DNA of 64,000 nt from Pseudomonadota bacterium (GCA_018261615.1 JAGTSE010000026.1:23053-87052), one strand, 5' to 3'; positions 1 through 8,618 are shown, counted from the first letter of the stretch. Program-made: numbers and translations. Notes: generated by a model from the sequence alone, not told the origin.

Positions 1-644
1 TGCAACAGCAGAATACGATCGGCCCATAGCGCTGCCAGATTCAGATCGTGCAGCACCACGCAGACGTGCAACTTACCGCTGGCGGTGAGCTTTTTCAGCA
101 GTCGCAGCAACTGTTGCTGGTGGTAAAGATCCAGCGCCGATGTGGGTTCGTCGAGAAACAGCCAGCCTTCCGGCGCGCTGTCGCGCCACAATTGCGCCAG
201 GCAGCGCGCCAGTTGTACGCGCTGCTGCTCACCGCCAGAGAGCGTGGCATAGCACCGATGCGCAAGCTCATCGCAGCCAGTTAGCGCCAACACGTCACGC
301 ACAATCCCGGCTTCACGCTGCGATCCCCACGGCGCGCGCCCCATCGCGACAATCGCCGCCACCGGCCAGTCAAACCGCAACTGAGTTTGTTGCAGCATCA
401 CCGCCCGACAGCGGGAGAGCGTCTCTGTCGGCCACTGTTCCAGTGCGCGACCCGCCAGTCGACACGCCCCTGAATCAGCGGGTAAATAACCGGTCAGAAG
501 CCGTAGCAACGTTGATTTTCCCGCACCATTCGGGCCAATCAACGCCACCAGTTCGCCGCCGTTCAGCGTTAACGACACATCATCAATCACCCAACGCTGC
601 CCACGTTGCAGACATAAATGCGCGGCGGTTAAGGTGTTATCCAT
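1..644 (-). CDS. hmuV: Heme ABC transporter ATP-binding protein HmuV (partial, cut by window edge)
   Basis: This is the ATPase that powers heme import through the HmuU channel at the inner membrane. Reading from the ATG at 644 leftward, about 214 codons are visible and the C-terminus lies outside the window. The Walker A motif GPNGAGKS (residues about 37-44), the ABC signature LSGGEQQR and the Walker B segment LFLDEP are all present in order. The start overlaps the end of the permease gene by 8 bases, so the two are translationally coupled. It is the last gene of a Fur-type heme operon. The assignment to HmuV rather than another FecE-type ATPase rests on the neighbours. Confidence 0.95.
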   Translation of the reverse strand, partial: MDNTLTAAHLCLQRGQRWVIDDVSLTLNGGELVALIGPNGAGKSTLLRLLTGYLPADSGACRLAGRALEQWPTETLSRCRAVMLQQTQLRFDWPVAAIVAMGRAPWGSQREAGIVRDVLALTGCDELAHRCYATLSGGEQQRVQLARCLAQLWRDSAPEGWLFLDEPTSALDLYHQQQLLRLLKKLTASGKLHVCVVLHDLNLAALWADRILLL

Positions 645-1632
645 GCGCGGTTCCTCGTTGTCGAAAAATCAGCCATAAAAACCATGGCGCGCCGAGCAGG
701 CTGGTGATCAGCCCTACCGGCATCTCCGCCGGAGCCACCAGCGTGCGGGCGGCGGTATCGGCAATCAGCAGCAGTATCGCCCCGGCCAGCAACGAACCAG
801 GCACCAGCGCGCGATGATCCGGCCCCAGCCACATGCGCACCAGGTGCGGCACCACCAGGCCGATAAACCCGATGATCCCGCTGATGGCGACCGCCGCCGC
901 CACCAGTAGCGCGCTGCACAGCAGCATCACCCGTTGCAGCGCCGGAACATTGACGCCGAGATAGTGCGCCTCTTCATCGCCCAGTTGCAGCAGATTGAGC
1001 TGACGGGCAACGCGCCATACCACCAGCGATGACGGCACAATCAGTGTGGCGGAGAGCGCAAGCATAGACCACTGCGCCTGGCCGAGGCTGCCCATTCCCC
1101 ACTGTGAAAGCTGGCGAAGCTGGGCGTCATTACTCAGCCAGGAAAGTACACCGACCGCCGCGCCGCACAGGGCATTAATGGCGATACCAACCAACAGCAA
1201 GCGCGACAGCGTGTTGTCGCGGGCTTTGCTAAGCAAGAAGATAACCACCATCACCGCCAGGCTACCGATAAAGGCCGCCACCATCGGTGCGTAGAGCGCC
1301 ACCAGCGCGGGTACTGGTAGCGGCAACACCAGCCAGCAGGCCACTGCCAGCGCGCTGCCACTGCTGATCCCCAGCAAACCAGGGTCGGCGAGCGGGTTGC
1401 GAAACAGCCCTTGCATCACGCAGCCGGAGAGCGCCAGCGCCGCGCCGACAACCAGCGCCAACAGCACGCGCGGCAGGCGAATGGTCCGCCAGATTTGGCG
1501 CAGCGCTTCGTCGCCTGCCTGCCACAGACTGCTGAACGGCAGATGCATGGCGCCCTGCGTGCTCGCCAGAAAAGTCAACCCAAGCAGCAGCAACAGCATT
1601 CCCCACAGCGCGCGAACAACGGCGCGGCTCAT
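637..1632 (-). CDS. hmuU: Heme ABC transporter permease HmuU
   Basis: A 331-residue FecCD/BtuC-family permease that forms the inner-membrane channel for heme. The sequence is almost entirely hydrophobic helices with short loops, and has the family's ALSGCVMQGLFRNPLADPGLLG stretch (about residues 67-88) and the later GxxxPHLVR element that contacts the ATPase. Length matches the family (about 330). Its start codon meets the stop of hmuT at 1632, and its end overlaps hmuV, giving a tightly packed hmuTUV transport unit. Role is inferred from family and operon. Confidence 0.95.
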   Translation of the reverse strand: MSRAVVRALWGMLLLLLGLTFLASTQGAMHLPFSSLWQAGDEALRQIWRTIRLPRVLLALVVGAALALSGCVMQGLFRNPLADPGLLGISSGSALAVACWLVLPLPVPALVALYAPMVAAFIGSLAVMVVIFLLSKARDNTLSRLLLVGIAINALCGAAVGVLSWLSNDAQLRQLSQWGMGSLGQAQWSMLALSATLIVPSSLVVWRVARQLNLLQLGDEEAHYLGVNVPALQRVMLLCSALLVAAAVAISGIIGFIGLVVPHLVRMWLGPDHRALVPGSLLAGAILLLIADTAARTLVAPAEMPVGLITSLLGAPWFLWLIFRQRGTAHG

Positions 1633-2450
1633 CAGGGTAACTGCTGCGCTTTTTTGCGCAGATCCAGCAGCGCCTGCGGCGTGCGCAGACTAAAGCCAAG
1701 CAGCGCCATATCATCGACAATCAGCAACTGTTTATGCCGCCCGGCTGGTGTCTGCGCCAGACCTGGCAGCTTCCACAGGTTCGCTTCGCCGCCCATGCTT
1801 TTCACGCCATCGGCAGAGATAACTATCAGATCTGGCTGACTGGCGATCACCCCTTCCTGCGAAAGACCACGATAGTGGGCAAAACCCTGCATCGCATTCT
1901 GTAAACCCGCCGCGCGGATCGCACCGTCTGCCGCCGTCTCTTGCCCGGCGACCATCGTGCCCATCCCGCCGTGGCTTAGCAGAAACAGCACCCGTTTATG
2001 GAGCACCGTTTTCGGCAGCGCGGCGATTTGCGCCGCCACTTTTTGCCGCAACTGTTCGCCTTCGGCGGCTTTACCGAGCGCAGCGGCAATCACCGCCACT
2101 TTGTTATCAATGGCGGCGGGCGTATATCCCCCCGGAACCGGGATCACTTTGACGTTATTCCTGGCGACGTTTTGCAACACCGTCGACGGCTGCGCTTGTT
2201 CACTGGCCAGCACGATGGTCGGGCGCAGCGACAGAATGCCTTCGGCGTTGAGTTGGCGGACATAACCCACATCCGGCAGTTTGCTCGCCTCCAGCGGCCA
2301 GTTACTGGTGGTGTCACGCCCCACCAGTTGCGACTGAGCACCAAGCCCGTAGACAATTTCGGTAATATCACCGCCGAGCGTCACCACTTTTTCCACAGCG
2401 GCGCTCGCCATCAGCGGCAGCGCCGCCAGCAGCATCAGTATTTTTTTCAT
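1632..2450 (-). CDS. hmuT: Periplasmic heme-binding protein HmuT
   Basis: The periplasmic heme carrier of the HmuTUV importer. I chose the ATG at 2450 (272 residues) because it gives a normal signal peptide (MKKILMLLAALPLMASA) and its ATGA overlaps the stop of hmuS by 4 bases; the longer reading adds an implausible arginine-rich leader. The body matches the TroA/BtuF-type fold: VVTLGGDITEIVYGLGAQ near the mature N-terminus and the PGGYTP loop mid-protein. Several conserved tyrosines that could ligate heme are visible, but I cannot prove which one does. Confidence 0.94.
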   Translation of the reverse strand: MKKILMLLAALPLMASAAVEKVVTLGGDITEIVYGLGAQSQLVGRDTTSNWPLEASKLPDVGYVRQLNAEGILSLRPTIVLASEQAQPSTVLQNVARNNVKVIPVPGGYTPAAIDNKVAVIAAALGKAAEGEQLRQKVAAQIAALPKTVLHKRVLFLLSHGGMGTMVAGQETAADGAIRAAGLQNAMQGFAHYRGLSQEGVIASQPDLIVISADGVKSMGGEANLWKLPGLAQTPAGRHKQLLIVDDMALLGFSLRTPQALLDLRKKAQQLP

Positions 2451-3499
2451 GCGGTTTGCCCTTCGTTGCACAGCGCATCTATTTGCATGCGCCACTGGCT
2501 CTGTTCCAGTTTCCCTTCGCTGCGCTGGCCGTAAAGCTGCGCGATTTGCGTACCATCGGCGGCAAACAGTTCAAGACTGGTGACATGACCATCGGCCGTC
2601 GGTTTGCGGGTGACCCAGCTTTCGGCAATGCCTCTCTCAAGCAAGTGCAGCGTGAAGTGTTCGTTGAAGATGTTGATCCAGCCTTTCATCGGCGTCAGCT
2701 TCTCCAGCACGCCGGTGAAGATCTGCACACAGCCACGGTTGCCAACGAAGATCATGATTTCATTGCCCTGCTGTAACACCGTCTCCAGCAGGCGCGGCAG
2801 CGCGTCGTTGCTGACCTGACAGGCCAGATCGTCACCCACCAGGCGAAACGCCTGCTGGCGTGAGAGGCGATGTTTTTTCAGCAGGCCGAAGAACTGATGC
2901 ACATCGGTCATCGCCCGCCATGCCTGATCCAGCGCGACGCCATCAGCGCTTTCAGCGTGCGGTTCGGCAACCGCTTCGCCGGTCGCTAATGGCAGATCGG
3001 CCTGTGCCGTGAAACGGGTAACCACTTCGTTCCACGCCGCCATATCGCTCTGTTCGGTGACGTAGACTTTCAGCACCGCATCGCCCTGCTGGTCGAAGAA
3101 CTGAATACTGTGACGTTCGCCGCGCGAGCTTTGCTCACACAGGCTAAAGGCGCTGGCCCACTGATTAACAAACAGGCGCAGATCGAGCGCGCGCGGGTTG
3201 AGCACCAGCCCGGCGCGTTCGCTAATATGCAGGTTGGTGAAACGGCCAATATGTTCATGCACCGCATACTCGTTACGGCAGATGCATTTGGTGTCGCCGA
3301 CCCACTCCAGCGCGGCGAGCAAACCGCGCATATCGCCGTTCAGGCGCACGGCATCATGTCCGACGCGTGAGCGGGTTAATTCGGCTTCGCTGATCGCCAT
3401 CTCGGTGGCGATATCGCGGGCGTACTTAGCAGGCTCCCGCGCTTTAATTTCCTGATATTGCTGCCAAATTGCGGAAAAATCGTTTGACGAAACAGGCAT
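2447..3499 (-). CDS. hmuS: Heme utilisation/degradation protein HmuS
   Basis: A cytoplasmic HemS/HmuS/ShuS-family protein of 350 residues that accepts imported heme and helps release iron or traffic heme. The ATG at 3499 follows a good AGGAAG ribosome-binding site and begins MPVSSNDFSAIWQQYQEIK; the longer reading would start inside the leader. The family's two similar halves are visible, and DVHQFFGLLKKH in the second half is typical. It lies between receptor and transport genes and overlaps hmuT by 4 bases. Whether it has oxygenase activity cannot be judged from sequence. Confidence 0.94.
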   Translation of the reverse strand: MPVSSNDFSAIWQQYQEIKAREPAKYARDIATEMAISEAELTRSRVGHDAVRLNGDMRGLLAALEWVGDTKCICRNEYAVHEHIGRFTNLHISERAGLVLNPRALDLRLFVNQWASAFSLCEQSSRGERHSIQFFDQQGDAVLKVYVTEQSDMAAWNEVVTRFTAQADLPLATGEAVAEPHAESADGVALDQAWRAMTDVHQFFGLLKKHRLSRQQAFRLVGDDLACQVSNDALPRLLETVLQQGNEIMIFVGNRGCVQIFTGVLEKLTPMKGWINIFNEHFTLHLLERGIAESWVTRKPTADGHVTSLELFAADGTQIAQLYGQRSEGKLEQSQWRMQIDALCNEGQTA

Positions 3500-3574
3500 A
3501 GTATTCGCTTCCTTTATCATGTTAAAACTCCCGGCAGCGTTACCGGGAGATGGAGAACCAGGACATGCGCGCAA

Positions 3575-5947
3575 TCAGAAATCGACGTTGACGCCCAGTT
3601 GCCAGGTACGGCCCGGCATAACAGCCAGCGCTTTGTCGTAGGCATCCTGGTTGGTGGATTCCTCGAGAGTGCGGCTACTTAGATAATCCCAGTATTTACG
3701 GTCGGTGATGTTGTAAACGCCGCCGTTGATTTTCACGTGTTTTGCCACTTGCCAGTAGGCCGTCCAGTCCAGCAGGCCGTAACCTGGCACGCGCATATAC
3801 TCGGTGCTGGAGTCGTTAATCGCGGATCCGGTGTTGGTGTAAGACTCGCGGTTGGTGTCGGTGGCACGTTTACCCTTCACGAAGGTGGCTGTCAGCGCGG
3901 TACCGTAGCGTTTCGCCGGATCGTCCCAACCGACACCCACGATCGCTTTCATCGGTGCAACGCTGTCGAGATCGAGGTATTTGTCGCCCATATAGCTGGA
4001 TTTCGATTTCCCTTCGGTGTAGCCGTAAGCCAGCGTGGCGCTCAGGCCATTGACCTGCTCAAACCAGGTGCCGAAGTTAAATTTCGCGCTGATTTCACCG
4101 CCGTAGATAAAGGCCTTGTCACGGTTTTCCGCCTGATAAGTGGTGTAGATGTTCGACGGAACGTTGGTGAATTTATCCGGGTTATTGGCACGCGTATAAC
4201 GGGTATAAGCGATAAAGTTTTTGTAGCTGTTGTAGAACAGCGCGGTATGCAGAGTAACGCCTTCGGTAACCTCCCCTTTCATGCCCCATTCGACATTATT
4301 ACTGGTTTCGGTTTTCAGATCGGTGTTGCCGATCAGCGCATATTGCTGGCGACCGGCATAGCTGGATCCCAGGTTCCATGAGCCGTAAAGCTGGCTGGCG
4401 TTCGGGAACTCAGCGCCGCGTTTGTATTGCAGGTAGGTCATCAGGCGCGGCGTGATATCGTACTGTAAGGTTAACGACGGCAACCATTGGGTGTCGGAAT
4501 TTTTCCCGTACAGGGTGGAGACGTCCGACTCATCCAGCACAGTGCTGTTGGTAGTCAGGCTGGAAAGGTTATCCGGCTTCATGGCTTGATGTACGACGCG
4601 CGCACCTGGAATGATGGCGAAATGATGGCCATCTGCATCGAAGTTAAGCTGATCCTGCACGAATGCGCCCAGCGTGTAGCTGCTACTGTCTGCTTCCGGC
4701 TGCATGATCTCGCTGTAAATACTCGGCAGCGGAGACTGGTTAAACGGACGCTTGGTTTTGGTGGTACTGGCGTTAAAACCCGCGCTCAGATCGTGGCGGC
4801 CAAGGGTTTTCGCCAGCGCGTTCTGTATGCCCCAGGTATCGGTATCGTAATTGGAGTAAACCGTTTCCATCGTGGCGGTGGTACTGTCCGGCATCCAGGT
4901 TCGGTCATGCGCTTCGGTGTGCTGGTAATAGACTTTGCTGGACATACTGTCCAGCCAGTCGTTCATTGGCGTCCAGTCATCTTTCAGGCTGACGCCCCAG
5001 CGGCGGGTCTGGCTGGTTTGCTGCGCGTCGCCAAGGATTGTGCTGCCGCTGCTGTTCCACGCGTCGTAATGGGTGTGATTGGTTTTGTGGTAGTAATCCA
5101 GCGTACCGGTCAGTTTATGCTCATCGTTTGGTTGCCAGATACCGGAGGCCATCATCGCGTCGGAGTGCCAGTTCGCCGGGTACGCATCGATGGAGCCGCT
5201 GTTGTTGCGGGTTTGCTGACCATCACGGCGGCTATAAACAAAGATGCCACGCAGGGTTTCATCCCCTGCCGCGCCGGTCACGCCGTTGTGCCAACTGCGA
5301 TCGGCGGAGTCATAATCGCTCTGGTAGCCAAAGTAGCTGTTTTTGTCCGGGTGCGGATAATCGTCCGGTGATTTCGGGCGGAAAGAGACGTTGCCACCAA
5401 TCGAGGTGTTTGCTTGCTCGGTGGACGTCGCGCCGGACTGAATATCCACATTGCCGTACATGTACGGATCGATATAGTCACGGCCAATGCCGAAGGTGTT
5501 CAGGCCCGCGCGGCTGGCGTAGCTACGGCCGGTTGCATCCGGCTGCGGAATACCATCAACATCGATTCCCACGCGGTTACTTTCCAGGCCGCGAATGTTG
5601 TAACCGGTGTAACCGCCGCGGTCAAAACCGCTTTTGCCGTTACCGGAACCGCCGTTTACGCCGGTCGCGCTGATCAGCGGTTCGTAACGCATGATAGAGC
5701 CGAAATCTTTCGCGCCTTTGTTTTGTAAATCCTGTGCGCTAACTGAATGGCTACTTCCTGCTTTCAGCACCAGCGCGGGCGCTGTAACGACCATCTGTTC
5801 GGCCGTATCCTGTTTCGCATTCGTTGCGGTAGTCGTTGAGGTTCCGGCATCCGCTGCCAGTGCGGTGTTCTGATACAGGGCTGCGAGTAATGAAGTCACC
5901 AGCACGCGCTTCCTGAAACGACGCGGAGAAAGTTGCGATTTACACAT
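3575..5947 (-). CDS. hmuR: TonB-dependent heme/hemoglobin receptor
   Basis: A 790-residue outer-membrane receptor that brings heme across the outer membrane using TonB energy. It begins with a basic, long signal sequence ending near ALA (residue about 31), then a TonB-box region (EQMVVTAPA), a plug domain with YNIRGLESNRVGIDVDGIPQ and the SIGGNVSFRPKSPDDYP segment, and a long beta-barrel ending in phenylalanine, as usual for barrel proteins. It is about 100 residues longer than Yersinia-type HmuR/HemR, placing it in the larger hemoglobin/transferrin/lactoferrin receptor group. It is the first gene of the heme operon, under the Fur box at about 6,086-6,104. No hemP-like small gene was found ahead of it. 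Confidence 0.92.
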   Translation of the reverse strand: MCKSQLSPRRFRKRVLVTSLLAALYQNTALAADAGTSTTTATNAKQDTAEQMVVTAPALVLKAGSSHSVSAQDLQNKGAKDFGSIMRYEPLISATGVNGGSGNGKSGFDRGGYTGYNIRGLESNRVGIDVDGIPQPDATGRSYASRAGLNTFGIGRDYIDPYMYGNVDIQSGATSTEQANTSIGGNVSFRPKSPDDYPHPDKNSYFGYQSDYDSADRSWHNGVTGAAGDETLRGIFVYSRRDGQQTRNNSGSIDAYPANWHSDAMMASGIWQPNDEHKLTGTLDYYHKTNHTHYDAWNSSGSTILGDAQQTSQTRRWGVSLKDDWTPMNDWLDSMSSKVYYQHTEAHDRTWMPDSTTATMETVYSNYDTDTWGIQNALAKTLGRHDLSAGFNASTTKTKRPFNQSPLPSIYSEIMQPEADSSSYTLGAFVQDQLNFDADGHHFAIIPGARVVHQAMKPDNLSSLTTNSTVLDESDVSTLYGKNSDTQWLPSLTLQYDITPRLMTYLQYKRGAEFPNASQLYGSWNLGSSYAGRQQYALIGNTDLKTETSNNVEWGMKGEVTEGVTLHTALFYNSYKNFIAYTRYTRANNPDKFTNVPSNIYTTYQAENRDKAFIYGGEISAKFNFGTWFEQVNGLSATLAYGYTEGKSKSSYMGDKYLDLDSVAPMKAIVGVGWDDPAKRYGTALTATFVKGKRATDTNRESYTNTGSAINDSSTEYMRVPGYGLLDWTAYWQVAKHVKINGGVYNITDRKYWDYLSSRTLEESTNQDAYDKALAVMPGRTWQLGVNVDF

Positions 5948-6085
5948 AATCTTTTGTAAGCCTTAGAATTTATTAGTATCAGGCTCACGTCTTACTTCCA
6001 GTCGTTCCACGAAACGAGAATACGTCAGGACAAAAAAGTCAGGACCAAAAAAGCAGGTTATCGTTATGTTATGGGATTATATAGT

Positions 6086-6104
6086 AATGATAATTATTAT
6101 CATT
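6086..6104. promoter_or_regulatory. Fur box
   Basis: AATGATAATTATTATCATT is a perfect 9-1-9 inverted repeat matching the classical Fur operator. It sits between the divergent heme receptor (starts 5947) and the SelW-like gene (starts 6191), about 140 bases upstream of the first and 87 of the second, so it could control either or both. Confidence 0.92.
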
Positions 6105-6190
6105 TGCAATAGATTCATAAACTTCTCACCTTTGTGTTCGCACTTTGCATACACTTTGCTGTCTGATTCGCCTTTTGGAGGAACGAGAAA

Positions 6191-6475
6191 ATGAACAAAC
6201 CGGCCATTACTTTACATTATTGCTCGCAGTGTAACTGGATGCTGCGCGCCAGTTGGATGGCGCAAGAACTGCTGCATACGTTCAGTACCGATCTCGGATC
6301 GGTGCGCCTGATCCCCGGCACTGGTGGAATTTTTGTGATTGATATCGATGGCACAGTCATCTGGGATCGCAAGCAGGAAGGCGGCTTTCCCGATGCAGCA
6401 GAGTTAAAACGTCGCGTGCGCGACTACTGCTTCCCGGAAAAACCGCTTGGCCACGTAGAGAAAAAAAACGATTAA
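6191..6475 (+). CDS. SelT/SelW/SelH-family (Rdx) protein
   Basis: A 94-residue protein of the selenoprotein W-like Rdx family with a thioredoxin-like fold. The redox motif is CSQC at residues 11-14 in the context LHYCSQCNWMLRA, the non-selenium Cys version usual in bacteria. The later GTGGIFVIDIDGTVIWDRK matches the family's GxFEVxxDGxxIxxK pattern. A strong GGAGG site precedes the ATG. It is divergent from the heme operon and shares the intergenic region holding the Fur box, which suggests, but does not show, iron-linked expression. Substrate is unknown for bacterial members. Confidence 0.85.
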   Translation: MNKPAITLHYCSQCNWMLRASWMAQELLHTFSTDLGSVRLIPGTGGIFVIDIDGTVIWDRKQEGGFPDAAELKRRVRDYCFPEKPLGHVEKKND

Positions 6476-6477
6476 TA

Positions 6478-6890
6478 GCCTATCCCACCAGGCGTATCTT
6501 GTTGCAGCCAGTCTGGACACGGACAGCGCGCAACAACCGGAGCGTACACGCAGTACGTGAGGATGACTCGTTTCGCTCGCCCTAAAGGGCCGCTGCAAGC
6601 GGCGTTCAAAATGCCAACACATTTTGTGTGAGCACTGCCCAGGACCAAAATGGCAAATAAAATAGCCTAATGGGATAGGCTCTTAGTGTCGGACGACTCC
6701 TCCAGCCTACGGAAGGCGTCAAGCTGCGCAGGCAACTGCCGATGATACATATTGCGACCAACAAAAAGCTTGCAGGAAAAAAGCCGCCCGCAAGGGACGG
6801 TTGCAAATGCGATGCCAGGGTTTCAACCCCCAGAATGGATGAAATATGAGAAGGTCATCAATACATTTATTTTTACATTCATTAATAGAA
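6478..6890. repeat. Non-coding repeat-like stretch with hairpins
   Basis: I see no convincing gene in these roughly 400 bases. The stretch contains a compact hairpin AGCCTA-atggga-TAGGCT at about 6667-6684, and a related TAGCCTATCCCACC at about 6477-6490. A similar 'agcctctcccattaggct' occurs at 11,774-11,791. The layout resembles dispersed intergenic repeats found in enterobacterial genomes. The exact family cannot be named from one window. Confidence 0.45.
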
Positions 6891-6894
6891 GTTA

Positions 6895-7098
6895 TTAATT
6901 GCTATTACCGGCAGGCGGTTTGCGGTTCGCCATCATTGAAATAAAATATTTCTGATTCGGAGAAAACTCAACGTTCATCGTGTCCGTCGCATCAAAATTA
7001 ATAATTTTCACATATGTATAGCGCCCAATCATTTCATGACCAGAAGTGTCACATCTGAAAAAATCGTGCATTCCGTAACTCTCCTTTTCTTTGCCCAT
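6895..7098 (-). CDS. Small hypothetical protein
   Basis: A 67-residue reading frame, or 58 residues if it starts at the second methionine (7071), which has a better placed AAGGAG. The sequence contains HDFFRCDTSGHEM, RYTYVKIINFD and VEFSPNQKYFISMM, compatible with a small mixed alpha/beta protein. There is no signal peptide or membrane segment. I do not recognise the family. It is followed by AT-rich sequence and is not clearly in an operon. It could be a lineage-specific gene or a remnant. Confidence 0.4.
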   Translation of the reverse strand: MGKEKESYGMHDFFRCDTSGHEMIGRYTYVKIINFDATDTMNVEFSPNQKYFISMMANRKPPAGNSN

Positions 7099-7425
7099 CA
7101 GTCACTCCAGACTCACATGTAAATGGCGAAAAAATCTGGCCTGCGAACCGTTCTGGCTCGCCGTTTATCAGCAAGCAAACTAAAAAAATATAATATTTCC
7201 CGACAACAGATTTTTCCGCCAACAGTTATTGTCAACGCGCTTATTTTTAATAACTATTACGGGCTATATCGTGTTTATCTACTGCGTCAACGTTCCTGAT
7301 TCTGCTTATTTAGTAGCATTAGTCAATACTCACTCATGAGTGCCATTTAAAAAATCAGAAAAACCTCTTTGCAAGATTAAAATAAAAATGTGGACAATAA
7401 TCCCGGCATTTTACGGTTAAAGACA
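7099..7425. other. AT-rich intergenic stretch, nothing recognised
   Basis: About 330 AT-rich bases between the small hypothetical gene and the crcB terminator. I see no open reading frame with a ribosome-binding site and no recognisable RNA. It may hold the promoter of the minus-strand small gene, but no clear -35/-10 pair stood out. Confidence 0.4.
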
Positions 7426-7446
7426 GGGGAAGATATTTATCTCCCC
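7426..7446 (-). terminator. Hairpin downstream of crcB
   Basis: GGGGA...TCCCC inverted repeat around an AT-rich loop, 12 bases past the crcB stop, followed on the minus strand by TGTCTTT. It is a plausible intrinsic terminator with a weak U tract. Confidence 0.5.
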
Positions 7447-7457
7447 CTCGCACAGGC

Positions 7458-7835
7458 TCAATACAGTGCATTAATCAGCGTAAAACCCAGTGCCGTCATC
7501 AGCAACGATCCCAACACATGCACCAACACGGAGGTCATTGCCCAAAGATAATTTCCCGTTTGCAACTGCGCGAAAATCTCCAGCGAGAAGGTTGAAAAAG
7601 TTGTCATGCCCCCGCACAAGCCCGTGGTAATCAGCAATCGCCAGGTGGGATCAAGATGCGGCTGACGCGTAAAGAATGCCATCGCGCCGCCAATGATCAT
7701 TCCACCCAGCAGGTTAACCAGCAGCGTACCCGGCGGCAGATTGGGAAAAAGCGCATTTAAACGCAAAGAGAGTAGCCAGCGGATAACGCAGCCTGCGGAA
7801 CCACCCACAATGACGGCAAATAAAGACTTCAGCAT
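7458..7835 (-). CDS. crcB: Fluoride channel CrcB/Fluc
   Basis: A 125-residue CrcB protein, the dual-topology inner-membrane channel that exports fluoride. The ATG at 7835 follows GAGGA and starts MLKSLFAVIVGGSAGCVIRW; the longer reading would add a cysteine-rich leader encoded by the upstream hairpin. Four hydrophobic helices are visible. Diagnostic segments are GTLLVNLLGGMIIG (the pore-lining Asn) and TGLCGGMTTFSTFSLE (the phenylalanine-box region). A fluoride riboswitch lies directly upstream, which independently supports the function. Confidence 0.96.
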   Translation of the reverse strand: MLKSLFAVIVGGSAGCVIRWLLSLRLNALFPNLPPGTLLVNLLGGMIIGGAMAFFTRQPHLDPTWRLLITTGLCGGMTTFSTFSLEIFAQLQTGNYLWAMTSVLVHVLGSLLMTALGFTLINALY

Positions 7836-7907
7836 GTTTTTCCTCATCAATACATCACATTGAGGCATGCGGGAAGGACAAAAGAAGAACGCCCGACATG
7901 CCTCCAT
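7836..7907 (-). promoter_or_regulatory. Long hairpin between fluoride riboswitch and crcB
   Basis: On the minus strand GAGGCATG-t-CGGG pairs with CCCG-CATGCCTC across an 18-base loop, located between the riboswitch and the crcB ribosome-binding site. It is followed by no T run, so it is unlikely to be a simple terminator. It may be part of the riboswitch expression platform or stabilise the leader. Confidence 0.5.
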
Positions 7908-7917
7908 TTAAGAGTCA

Positions 7918-7976
7918 TATCAGGCGTCATCAGCTTCTCCAGGAAGCGGTTGGGTAAGGTGGAACGCCATCACCTT
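7918..7976 (-). ncRNA. Fluoride riboswitch (crcB motif)
   Basis: The minus strand reads GGTGATGGCGTTCCACC, then AACCGCTTC, then AGCTGATGACGCC. This matches the known crcB motif order (GGNGATGGNNTTCCNCC, AACCGC, variable stem, GATGACNCC) that binds fluoride. It lies about 80-140 bases upstream of the crcB start on the same strand, exactly where a fluoride-sensing leader belongs. Confidence 0.9.
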
Positions 7977-8013
7977 CAGGATCATTGTTAATGATTTTGC
8001 CTCTGGAGGCAAG

Positions 8014-8430
8014 TTACAGTAAGCCTAAGTACGCAACCAGAATTGAACTGCCGATACCTATCAGCACCACGCCGCCGGGTACCTCCGCCCATTTGCCGAT
8101 CATCGCGCCAAGAAAACGCCCCAGCAACATGCCCATGGTCGCTATAATGGCTGTCGCCAGACCTATCATCAGCGCAGTAACCACGATATTAACGTTGAGG
8201 AACGTCAACCCGGCGCCCACGGCCATCGCATCAAGACTGGTGGTAATGGCGGCCAGCCCCGCAGCCCAGCCAATGACCGGAGTGATAGCCTCAACGATGC
8301 CGAAGATCGACTCTGTTCTCAGCGCTTCGCGAACGAGAGGACATTGTAATACCGCTCCCTTGCCAATGGCAGCGACAAAGGAATCCATCGACATACCGAA
8401 GGCCATAATAATCATTGCATAGAAACTCAT
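8014..8430 (-). CDS. Shortened MntP-like manganese exporter family protein
   Basis: A 138-residue homologue of MntP, the Mn(II) exporter that normally has about 188 residues and six helices. The N-terminal [17 protein letters not shown] and the later [12 protein letters not shown], the two Asp-bearing signatures, are both kept. Between [10 protein letters not shown] and [11 protein letters not shown] about 50 residues are missing compared with E. coli MntP; these would be the third helix, the acidic cytoplasmic loop and part of the fourth helix. The reading frame is uninterrupted, so this is a clean in-frame deletion or a short subfamily. Whether it still transports metal is uncertain. No yybP-ykoY riboswitch was seen upstream. 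Confidence 0.8.
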   Translation of the reverse strand: MSFYAMIIMAFGMSMDSFVAAIGKGAVLQCPLVREALRTESIFGIVEAITPVIGWAAGLAAITTSLDAMAVGAGLTFLNVNIVVTALMIGLATAIIATMGMLLGRFLGAMIGKWAEVPGGVVLIGIGSSILVAYLGLL

Positions 8431-8603
8431 TGCTCACCCTTTAAAACCGCCTCAACCAAGGGGAAAAGCACTGCACTGCGAAAAGAGCGGCAATGGCGAC
8501 ACAGCAACAAAAAAAGTAAAAATCACTTATTTATCATAAAGATATGAATTTCTCTATGTTTTATAACCGAAGCTATGTTGCACGCGTTGATGATTTTCAA
8601 TAT

Positions 8604-8618
8604 TGTTATATTATAACA
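8604..8618. promoter_or_regulatory. Zur-like operator
   Basis: TGTTATATTATAACA is a perfect palindrome followed by TTTC, matching the core of the Zur box (GAAATGTTATANTATAACATTTC). It is 30-44 bases upstream of zinT, so zinc limitation is the expected inducer. Confidence 0.85.

Noticed and set aside
3737..5728. Long plus-strand frames opposite the heme receptor
   Set aside because: Shadows of the receptor gene; composition follows the codon pattern of the minus strand.
5948..6190. hemP-like small gene ahead of the receptor
   Set aside because: No suitable small open frame with a ribosome site on the minus strand.
6404..6806. Minus-strand frames in the repeat-like stretch
   Set aside because: They cover hairpins and a repeat, with no ribosome site or recognisable domains.
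8431..8600. yybP-ykoY manganese riboswitch before the MntP-like gene
   Set aside because: The expected paired loops and conserved bases could not be found on the minus strand.
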